Below, piece by piece: positions 23,301 through 35,300 of a stretch of DNA of 64,000 nt. The stretch lies in assembly GCF_041146795.1 (NCBI RefSeq), contig NC_135184.1:9290967-9354966 (forward strand). The letters run 5' to 3'. Origin of the DNA: Maylandia zebra. Lineage: Eukaryota; Chordata; Actinopteri; Cichliformes; Cichlidae. Made by a program: the position numbers and the translations under genes. Under the pieces are notes generated by a model. It did not search any database, had not been told where the DNA came from, and was given only the letters and a program-made list of their open reading frames with translations. Every line of letters starts with the position of its first letter. The stretch's first letter is position 1.

Positions 23301-26300
23301 CACAAGTCAATTATAAAAGTGCAGCATCTGAATTAAGCTTCATTTAAAATGTCTGTTAGACTTCTAGTATCCCCCTTCTGATTCTGAACTCATCATCAAA
23401 TAATCATCATATAATTTTTTCTTTGTGTGTATACTGGGTTGAATTTTGATGTTCAGCTTGAATAAAGATTTGTTGATTTTTTAAACTCTTGAGTCTCTGA
23501 GTCCACGTTCTCCCCACATTATGACATACATGTGAGATAAGTTTCTAATACCTGGATTACACAGACCTGAATGTGAAAATTATCAGCATATAATGAACTT
23601 CAAATATGTGAAGACAACCATTTAAAGGGGCCTATTGTTTGTTGTAATAAAAAAATATTGTCCCACATCTTCAATGTTTATTAGACCTAGTTGCACAAGC
23701 ATTGCATCAAATCCTTCGTGCTCTGCATTTGAAATGCTTGTCAACTATGTGTGGGAACCTGGAAATGTGCATTTTGACAGTTTTTATGATTTGATATGAG
23801 AGAACTATTCACTATGAAATAGTGAAAATTATCATTTTTTGTGTGTGTATTATAACTTAATGTGGTTTTTGAACTGTTTTAGGTTGTTTGGTATTTTTAT
23901 TTTGGTTTATTGATCTTTATGTTATTTGAACATTTTGCTTTTCTCAGTTGTTGACTCGTTTTTTATTTGTTCCCTCAGTGTTTGTTCCATTTAGTTATGA
24001 CTCTCACATGTTATTTTGGAAGTTCCTTGTGTTTAGTGTCTTGCATTTAATTTTATTTCCTCTCTTGCCTCTCTGTGTATGTATAGTGGGTCTGTTAACT
24101 CTCCCATGCATGTTTAACTAGTTGGAGAAGTTAACAGTTAGAGAATTGTAAGTTCAAACTGTGAATTCCTGCAGCACTATTTTAATCTAAATCTAATGAG
24201 CTGAAGTATCATTTACCTAATATTAAAAAGTGATTTCAAATTATTTTCTGTCTTATTATATTCCCAATCAACTTTTACTGCCAGTTATGTAAATTGAAAT
24301 GCGCCAAGGCTCCTCTGGACGCTTACCTGTGCCTCTCTCCATGAAAAGGACTCTGGAGACTGGCAGGAAGTTTGTGCCGCTAAGCAGCAGCTCTTCCCCT
24401 CCTTCCACAGAGCAGGAAGTGAGGCTGACCGACTCGATGACAGGCAGCTCCTGGGCCGAACGCTGGGCTGTGGTGGAGAGAAACGATAAATGCATATGTA
24501 GTCAGACTTTAATCATACACTACCTTTCATCAAGGTTAGTGCATCTCAAAGTGCTCTACAGATGACGGACAAGCCATTAATAATACAGAGCAAAATGCAA
24601 TAAAACATCAATCCATAAAATACAAAGTAAAATAAAATGTAAAAAAAAGGAACAAAGAGTAATCAGTGAAGTTAAGAGCTTGAGTAGTGGAGCAGAAGTA
24701 ATGCAGGATAAGGTTGATTAAAAAGACATGACATTATAAAGTAGAATAAAATCAAATATATCAAATAAGATCTGGAAGTGAAAAACAAAATAAAATAATG
24801 TTTATAAAGCAAAGCACTTGTGATCAGTGTTTGCAGAATTGTAAAAAATCTCAACCTTTGACAAATCCAAGTGACACTGCATGTTTCAAATGTGACTCCT
24901 TTGTAAAAGGATTCTGTATCATAATATGAATTCTCCATAAAGCAGCCACTCACAGCATTCGATGGGCAGAGAGGCAACCTGCAGAGCCAACACTCGTCCA
25001 GGGGGTCCTGAAGGGGGCACTATAGGGAGGTGGGTACGAAACACCAAACGAACACGTGTGTTTTTCCTTCCAACATCTGTTTCTCCTTTCCTCAGCTCAA
25101 TGTCTGAGTTCCTCAGTTTCAAAATCCCGGCACAGTCGATGCTGTGAAACACAAGATTTGTCTCATGACATAATTTTGAGTAGGAAAAGTTTCACTCAAC
25201 ACTGAAACTGAAACTTTAGGGAAAGAGCTATTTAAAACTTAAAGTAGACCAGTTACAAAGGTATGACACAGCAGTCAAACATGAGCAGCCCACCCGAGCA
25301 TATATAATAAGCAACTCCAGCATATGTGTTAAAAAAAAAATCCTTTTTCTACAAACATGACGAGGACAGTGAGAGCATCCTTCTGACTTACAGAGCAGTC
25401 ATGTTGTTCTCGGGGCTGAGGGGGATGTCCAGTAGTTTGGTCCCCACCTGGACGCTCTCGTGACTGGCAGTGCCCACCATCTTTCCAGTCACTCTGAAGG
25501 GGAACATACATTTAAATTTACCAGCTGAGAAAAATAAAGTGAAATCCCAGCAGAACACAAGTTATTTATGAACGAAAAACGGTGAAATTGCTTCCAAAAT
25601 GTGAGGATTAATAATCCTTTTCACGTCACTTCAAGTTCTGTGAACACATGAGATCAATAATCACTAATATCACCCTCGCTTTTTTTCTAATGACTTTTTT
25701 CTCAGTTTGGATCTGCACTTCACTCGATAAAGGATATCATAATCAAAAATATATTCTCTGGATTATGGGAAGGGACTAACAACAACTGTTGTAACATATT
25801 TTCTGGACTAACACGAGAACCAGCTGGTGGTTTATTGCACAATGGTTAAAGCTACGACAGTCACGTGATGGGTCCCCTGAATTTTGTGTTCCTTGAACAT
25901 CATGGCATGAAGAAAACATTTGTGTTTAAATAGAAAAATACTGCAGCTCAGTACCTGTGTATCTGATAGAAAGGATGTGGTCTGATTGATCGGTCATCAG
26001 CTGTTCCAACGAAAACCTGAAGAGAGAGCGGTTTTCTCTCTGTGTAACCACACAGCTGTGAAGATAGAGAGAGACGCAGTGTGAAATCAAACTGCGATGA
26101 GGCCAGCAGCAGTGGCCAAAGAATTTGTTCCAGTGTCGTGTGAACATGATCAAAGACATGTTAACCTTAAATTAGATCTGATATCATATAACTCAGTTAA
26201 AAGGTGAAAAAAAAAAAACCCCTGAGAAATTTCGTTTTCACCTTGACAACAGGATGTCCAGTCGGTGCAGCTTTGACAGCTCCTCTGCTGCCCTCCGTCT

Positions 26301-29300
26301 CGTAGTGGGCTCTGTGGTGTGGCCGAGGCTGGACCTCAATACGCAGCTCATACTGGTCAAACTGGGATGGCAGAGGCCAATCAAGTGGCGGCAGGGCGTT
26401 AGACCTGAAATAAATCAGATGTGAGAATTTTAGATGTAGTAAGAATAGAAAGACCCACATGGAGAGAAGCAAGTAAATTTACAGGATTGAAATGTTGAAA
26501 AGTGATGCTGTCCTTGCCTGAATAGAGGGCTGTGGGCGCTGGCTCGGGTTCTGCCCCAGGCCAGAGGAGGGGGAACAGAGAGGTAGTCCATGCCCACAGA
26601 TGGGGGCTCTCTCCTGGTCTGCTGGGTCTCTGGCAGTGGGCAGGGAGAGCTGTGGCCCAGAGCCTGCTCCTGGTCCACCTCCCTGGGAGATAACTGCAAC
26701 ACAAAAATCCCACCTCTTTAGTTCTCCACAGACTTGTTTTTGCTTTGCTATTTCTATTATGTTTCTTTTATATTTCAGTCTTCTCTGTATGTTTATGTTT
26801 TTATTTATTTAAACAATTCATCGTGTGAATGTGCCAGATTTAGCCGCACGAGCTAATTTTCTTCTGTAGTCCCTGCCTATTGATAACATATTAAATTAAC
26901 CAACAAAACCGCACATACACAGGCATGTGAGGCTAGCTAAAAGAGAGAAACATATCTAAAAATAAACACATGCCTGTTATGTGTGGGCTGTGTGCAGACA
27001 GGAATAGGACCCAAGGTGCAGACTCCAGAGCCAGATGTGAACTCAAAACAGCTTTAATGTTAAACTCAAATATAACATAACTGGAAAAAATCAAACTAAA
27101 CTTACACCGGAGGACTGACAGAACACAGCTAGGTAAACGGTAGATCGCAACACAGACACAAAGAAACACAGGGCTCAAATACACAGAGGTCGTGTCCAAA
27201 TTCATGGGCTGCATCCTCCTGAGAACCCGGCCTTCGCGGTCTACGTGGGCCGGGTCCTCAGAAGGTCGGGTAGGCCGGAAGTAAACGGCCGTGAAATTGG
27301 ACGGTCTAGCCTTCTGATTAGCGTCACCGCTGTCTCGGTGGAGTTTAATAAACTCAGCCGTCTGCTTCTTGCTATCTAAAATATAACAGGGCACTGGCGT
27401 AAATTCTCGACTGTCTCATACTTCTGTTTAATCAGTTTTCTGTTTGACGTTTAGTCAGCTGTGTAAAAACCAAGGAGGAACCCACCCGGGGTAGAGATGG
27501 CACGATACCACTTTTTTATGTCCGATACCGATATCGATATCATAAATTTGGATATCTGCCGATACCGATATGAATCCGATATAGTGTTTTTTAATCAACA
27601 AAACTGTTTTTTAAATATCTTGCTGCATTTTGTATAAGTTCATACTCAAATTTAAAACAACAACTACACTAAAGCTATTCTGTTATACCTGTATGCAAAA
27701 AAAAATATTTCATAGTTCAGCAATACTGATCAATCTAATAAACTTAAACCTACACCATCCTCCCTATTCTGGTATTTTAAAGAGTACTTAGCATAAATAT
27801 TAAGCAACCTAACTAATAGGGTTCCAACTCCCAGCAACAACAAAAATAAATAAATAAAAAATAGGGAACCACCCCTCACGCTCCACCTCATGATGCTTAA
27901 TCGACGTAATCAACCTTAATTTGATGCAGTGTGAAAAAAAAATGCACAGAAATCAATTATTTTTCAAGAAATATTAAATAGATTCAACATCTTTCTTCAA
28001 CAAAATTGCAGACTGCACAGATGGTACCTTCCCAAAGGAAAAAGTACTATAGCTTACTAGGGTATATTAGACTTAATAGTTACTATATACAGGAATTGAC
28101 TTCTATTCATTTTACATCAAATTAAAAATTTGGGTGTCAGATAATTATTTATTAAAAGCTAGACATTTTAAATGAGTATAAGAAAGAAAAGTATGTCTTT
28201 GTGCCCCCTTTTCCCTGTTAATGCCCTATTGGCCCCCCTGGCTAAACTTTGCTAGATCCGCCCCTGCACAGTTACCAGCGTCAGCTATGTAGAAAAAGAT
28301 CCTGGTGTAGAAAGTAATATTAAATACATTCTAACAATAGCTGATCAAGCTTAAACGTGCTGCTGTTGTTCAGCCGCTGGTTTCCTCTTTCTGGTGCAAA
28401 GTGGGCCAAAAGCAAACAAGAGAGACAGACTCGCGACAGAAAAGCCGATCAGCTGATCATTAAGCAGTTTCATGATTGAAGTAGCAGCAAGAGGAGGCAG
28501 TCGCTCCATATATCGTTTGTTAAGCTTAACGCAGGAATGCTTTACAAACATTCAGAGATGGACTTACACACTTGCTTTACTTCTCTCGGGGATAACTTTG
28601 TCGGAGATGAAATGCCGGGTTGCTAGCGAAGCTCCAAATGCTATCCAGACCACCGACAGGTCCCGCATGCCACAGCCGCTCTATCACATGATGCACACTG
28701 CTCCAACGTGCTAACGTTCTGAGGTGAGTTACGGCGTGTTGCAAGTTTTGTGCTTTCGTGATATTTAATGGATCGATTACATTTTTTATTTTTCTCCAAT
28801 ATCCGATCCAGTAATTTAGGTCAGTATCGGACCGATACCGATACGTAATATCGGATCGGTCCATCTCTAACCCGGGGGATTAATAAAGTTTTATTTTATC
28901 TAATCTAATCTAATAACTTTAATCTCAGCCAAACCGATTTACTCACGAACAAACAAAACACTGAAAAAAGCCCAACAATAACATTTTTAGGTTGTCTAAG
29001 TGACTTATATATTACGTTTAACCCGAGCAGCGAAAGTCCGCGGTGATCTGAAAATGATGTGCCGGGAGTTGTGCCGTTCTCAGCCGCATCAGTAACCCTG
29101 GAGCTCCCGGCTAGCTATCGAGCTGGTGGGTAGCAGACGTCTCCGAAAACGTCGAAGCACTTTTGCAAATATGCGATATCTTGATAAACCGAGCAGATAT
29201 TTGATGTTTACACAGCTACTTTCTCGCCTGAAAATATGTTAAAAGTTTATTTTGTGACCCAGAAAGATTAGTATGAGTAATTTTAAAACTGGAGTTTGGC

Positions 29301-32300
29301 TGGGCCGCGCTATGAATTCTGGGATATGGTAGGCCACGAAGGACACACCCGACCCATCCTTCAAATTCAGGGAAAAGGAGGACGCATTTGTCGGCTGCAT
29401 TCGGAGGAGTCTACGAATTTGGACAGCCTTCGGCGCGTCGCTGTGACGTAATCGGTCTACAAATGCGGCCTCAGGAGGATGCAGCCCATGAATTTGGACA
29501 CGACCAGAGGGAGCAATCGGGGAATGGGTAACAGGAGGGACACACAGCTGGGGCAAATCAGGCCTAACGAGACAAGGGGACGCAAAACCAGACACATTAA
29601 AATCAGACGTGGACTTTCAAAGTAAAACAGGAAACCCATAACACAGACTGAACAAAAGACACAGACTCACATGCAGGCACTACAACAGAGGGAACAGAGA
29701 TGTGGGACCAGGGCAGACACAGACACTGACTGGACACGGGGATATAGCAACTAAGGATACACAGAGACGCGAACTAGACAAGGGGATACAGCTGACAGGG
29801 GAGATAGCAACTAGAGAAGACAGAGACATAAACCATAAGACAGAACTCAAAGAAACCAAAGACTAGAAATAATAAATAATAAACTCAAAAACCCTGGGTC
29901 AACGACCCAGGCATCTTTACAATGCCCATATAACATATTAAAAATCAAATGTTAAAAATCCTTACACATTAGAATCAAAGACTTTCTTTGACACTACTCA
30001 AATCTTAACAACATGTTTGATTATCCAAAAACCAAAGTTTTATAGATTTAGAGAAAGAAGTAAATGTTGTTTTCCTTATTTCTGTGTAAGGGAACCCTAA
30101 TGTACTCTAAAGAAAAGTCAACAAAACTATGGCAAGGAACAGATCACAAAATAAAGGAGTAAGAAAACATGCCAATGCAGCCTGAAAATTACATCATGGT
30201 CAGCTTTTGGAGGTATCTACACTAATACACTAATGCAATATTAGCAACATTTATGCAATAATGTCCAAGCACGTGGATTATAGGCAGGCCGTCTACACAG
30301 AGGGGCCTGCTTATCTCTACAAAAAATTACAGAGGAAGTATAGTAATGGCAAAACTGTTTGGACCGCCAATCATGTGGAACTATTGCTGAAAGTAAATGG
30401 ACTGATACTTAGATATAGATATAGCACTTTTCTGTTCTAACTGAGCATCCAGAGAGCTTTTTTTCACCCAGCCATACACACATTCCATGCCTTTACATGG
30501 TTTCTGAGCATACACACACTCTCACACTCTGATGAATACATCAGGGTTCAGTAATAACACAAGTATAAAGCAGCCACAGCACCAGAACACACAGACTGGG
30601 AGTTTTTGCACAGTAAATACAGCAACATAGCATTATCCATCACCAGAGGAAGCCAAGGTATTGGGAAAGAAATACCCATACAATAAAAATGAAATCTCAA
30701 AACATAACAGAGTTTAATCTTTGCAAATTAAACATCCAATCAGGAACTAAAACGTAGGTGTCAAAGGAGCTTGCAAAGAAAAGCGTCTGGACTTCTATAA
30801 GTTGCTTGAAGACGTTTCACCTCTCATCCGAGAAGCTTCTTCAAGCTCATCCGAAGAAGCTTCTCGGATGAGAGGTGAAACGTCTTCAAGCAACTTATAG
30901 AAGTCCAGACGCTTTTCTTTGCAAGCTCCTTTGACTACGATGACCTGGATGACTGAGAACCTTCACAGACAAAACGTAGGTGTCTGTATCATTCAAAAGT
31001 TGCAGCTTTTAGCTTTCTTGAAAACTGTTTTAAGACTTAAACTGCTTCAGTTTTTGTATTTGCTAAAATACATATTTAGTGTCGATGCTAGACAGAAGCA
31101 TAGTAAAAGCAACATAAAATGAGCATACACTGTATAGATGGCTCTGAAATAAAGGTCCTTTGAACCTGCATTCTTTGTGATAGCCAGCAGGGGGCGACTC
31201 CTCTCATTGCGAGCGCCATTACATAGAAGTCAATGAGGAAATCACTGAGTTTTCACTCGATTTTCTGCCTCACTGAACATTTTCCTGATAAGTTTAATGG
31301 GTCAGTCACTGGTTTCAAGTCTTCTTCAGTACAGCTTGGTGTTCATTTGATATATGATGGTCACATATAGACTCAAATAAATCATGAAGCTGGACATTCA
31401 TTATGGCTTGGCTACCTTGAGTTCCACAAGTTTTTTACTGTGTGACTGTGCAGTGTCCTTGGCTTGACAGTTAGATTGAACCCTCTCTTGTAATTTCTGT
31501 TTTAGTTTAAAAACAAACAAACAAACTAGACAGGGATGGCAGCTTGAGGTCTAAGAGTAGGAGCCGAGTTAGAAAACAGAATTTTATACTGCTGCTTTGA
31601 GAGGCCTACTCCAGGTTTGGCAGGGCGGCACCTAAGTAAAGGCAATAGATCACACACAGCACTTTACCTGCTCCAATGATGTCTTCCTGGTTTTCTGAGG
31701 AATGCTGAGCTCACAGCTGCTGGGCGGAGCTTGAGAGTGAGGGGTGGACTCTCCACCCTCCAGGTTGCACCCCTGCAGTTCCTCTGAGTAACTCCCTCTG
31801 CGCGAAGTACAGGGAGACGCCAGCGGGGAGTTTCTACGCTTCTTCCCACTAGGTGAGGTGGGCCTTGAGGATGATGAGTGCCCAAAATTGATGCTGCCTT
31901 CGTTCAGCTCCTCCTCCTCCACCAGCAGAGAGTCGCAGCTGGAAGCGGGACTGAGCCAGCCTCGAGAGGAGGGGCTAGAGGCGGGGCTGGGGCTGAGGGA
32001 GCTGGGGCATCTGTCACGATAAGTAAAAGGATCCAGTAGAGGCAGGTAAAGGCGCTCTCTGTCCCAACCGCCGCTGTTGCCCATGTCCCAGTAACTGGAA
32101 ATGGTGGGTGTTGTGTCATCATCAGGCGAGATGGTGGTTATCTGGATGCTGGGGCACTCGACCACACGAGATTCAGAAACCTGGAAAAAAGATAAGAGGC
32201 TCGTCACAAACATTGTCACACACACAAAAAAATATACAGTGGGGCAAAAAAGTATTTAGTCAGCCACCGATTGTGCAAATTCCCCCACTTAAAATGATGA

Positions 32301-35300
32301 CAGAGGTCAGTAATTTGCACCAGAGGTACACTTCAACTGTGAGAGACAGAATGTGAAAAAAAAATCCATGAATTCACATGGTAGGATTTGTAAAGAATTT
32401 ATTCGTAAATCAGGGTGGAAAATAAGTATTTGGTCACCTCAAACAAGGAAAATCTCTGGCTCTCACAGACCTGTAACGTCTTCTGTAAGAAGCTTTTCTG
32501 TCCCCCACTCGTTACCTGTATGAATGGCACCTGTTTGAACTCATCATCTGTATAAAAGACACCTGTCCACAGCCTCAAACAGTCAGACTCCAAACTCCAC
32601 CATGGCCAAGACCAAAGAGCTTTCGAAGGACACCAGGAAAAGTATTGTAGACCTGCACCAGACTGGGAAGAGTGAATCTACAATAGGCAAGCAGCTTGGT
32701 GTGAAAAAAATCAACTGTGGGAGCAATCATCAGAAAATGGAAGACATACAAGACCACTGATAATCTCCCTCGATCTGGGGCTCCACGCAAGATCTCATCC
32801 CGTGGGGTCAAAATGATCATGAGAACGGTGAGCAAAGATCCCAGAACCACACGGGGGGACCTGGTGAATGACCTGCAGAGAGCAGGGACCAAAGTAACAA
32901 AGGTCACCATCAGTAACACACTACAACGGCAGGGAATCAAATCCTGCAGTGCCAGACGTGTTCCGCTGCTGAAGCCAGTGCATGTCCAGGCCCGTCTGAA
33001 GTTTGCCAGAGAGCACATGGATGATACAGCAGAGGATTGGGAGAATGTCATGTGGTCAGATGAAACCAAAGTAGAACTTTTTGGTATAAACTCAACTCGT
33101 CGTATTTGGAGGAAGAAGAATACTGAGTTGCATCCCAAGAACACCATACCTACTGTGAAGCATGGGGGTGGAAACATCATGCTATGGGGCTGTTTTTCTG
33201 CCAAGGGGACAGGACGACTGATCCGTGTTAAGGACAGAATGAATGGGGCCATGTATCGTGAGATTTTGAGCCAAAACCTCCTTCCATCAGTGAGAACTTT
33301 GAAGATGAAACGAGGCTGGGTCTTCCAACATGACAATGATCCAAAACACACCACCCGGGCAACAAAGGAGTGGCTCCGTAAGAAGCATTTGAAAGTCCTG
33401 GAGTGGCCTAGCCAGTCTCCAGACCTCAACCCCATAGAAAATCTATGGCGGGAGTTGAAAGTCCGTGTTGCTCGGCGACAGCCCCAAAACATCACTGCTC
33501 TCGAGAAGATCTGCATGGAGGAATGGGCCAAAATACCAGCTACTGTGTGTGCAAACCTGGTAAAGACCTATAGTAAACGTTTGACCTCTGTTATTGCCAA
33601 CAAAGGTTATGTTACAAAGTATTGAGTTGTATTTTTGTTATTGACCAAATACTTATTTTCCACCCTGATTTACGAATAAATTCTTTACAAATCCTACCAT
33701 GTGGATTCATGGATTTTTTTTCACATTCTGTCTCTCACAGTTGAAGTGTACCTCTGGTGCAAATTACTGACCTCTGTCATCATTTTAGGTGGGGGAACTT
33801 GCACAATCGGTGGCTGACTAAATACTTTTTTGCCCCACTGTATCTAATTAACAATTCAAATCTCAGTAAGAAAACTGGCAGTAAGAAGCACAATTTTAAA
33901 TAGCTCTTTAAACCATTGTTATTACTTTGACCTTCAGATCAATCTTTTGACCTTTAAGGAGAGGTCAAAGGTCAAATGCAACATGATATTTTAAGATTGT
34001 CTATGGTACTTTCTACAAACACGGCATAGAATCATATTTTTATAAGTTATGAGCCTTTTTGACAATTTTCAACTAATAAATAATGAAGTTGACCTTGAAG
34101 ACCTTGATGGATGCAGACCAAATTTTAATGGATTTTTGACATGACCCCACTCTACATCCTTACCAAGTCTTATCAGAACTGGAGGAGTTAATAATAATAA
34201 TAATCAAATTCAAATTCAAATTCAAATTCAAATTTTATTTGTCACGTACACAGTCATACACAGTACGATATGTAGTGAAATGCTTGGACAACTGCTCGTG
34301 ACCTAAAGAAAACAAAAAAAGGAAAAGGCTATGAATAAGATAGGAAATAAATATGAAAAATTAAAAAGGGTAAATTTAACTAGGAAGGAATAGAATATAA
34401 ATTAAGGTTAAAAATGAAATAACTGTACAACACAAATTAGAATGAAGGGTAAATTTAACTGGGAAGAATAAGATAAAGATAAATATATAAATTAAAGTTG
34501 AAAATAAAATAACTGTACAACAAAATACACAATACACAATATAGAACTATATAAGAATGTATGAAGAAATCTAAATATAAATAAATATATACACAATAAC
34601 AGCAGCTGTACAAGTATTAACCGGAAATGAAGAATATAGTGACCAGTGTTGTGCAAAACCAAAGTCCAGAATGTCCAGTGTGTGTGTAAGAACTGTATGT
34701 GTGGGTCAGTACTGTGTGGTGGTGTGATTGAGAGACCGTATCGCCTGCGGGAAGAAGCTCCTCCTCAGTCTCTCTGTGTTGGTCTTCAGGGAGCGGAATC
34801 GCTTTCCTGACCTCAACAGAGAGAACAGTCTGTTGTTATATTATTATTATTATTATTATTATGTAATAATAATAATAATAATAATAATGTATAAAAAGCA
34901 AAGAAAAAATATTAGAAAGTGTTCATTCTTGTGGTCTCCACCAAGTAGTTAAAGGGGACATCTGTTAACGGCAAGGCAAAAATACGTTATTTATTCCCTT
35001 CTCTATTTAGAGAGCACTGAGGCAGTGATCACTACGTTTTGTTTGTATGTACTAAGAGTTTCATTTAACATCGTGGTGAGATAAACTATGAGAAAACAAG
35101 CTTTTTTTATGTGTGGATTTGGATCCTTTTCTTGGCACTGACCCCTTTTAAGGATGTGCTCCCTGAAAGCCTCTTTAGCTTAATTTGAAACCTAATATAT
35201 AAAATCTGCCACAGTGAAATTTAGCTGCCTTCAGACTTTTTCAAAATGACTCCAGGACAGTAGGAGAAAGTAGGCTGGGTGTCTGGCTGTGTTTAAAACC

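Larger units (their letters stand above)
26975..29930. repeat. Outer dispersed repeat in nfatc4 intron 3, split by nested insertions
   Basis: The left part (26975-27188, tgtgtgggctgtgtgcagacaggaa...) and the right part (29505-29930, ending near cctgggtcaacgacccagg) become contiguous when the inner element is removed. I cannot place it in a superfamily, and its outer ends are approximate. Confidence 0.4.

Noticed and set aside
32575-33531. Long minus-strand frame across Tc1 copy A (and + frame 54434-55381 over copy B)
   Set aside because: Antisense shadow of the transposase.
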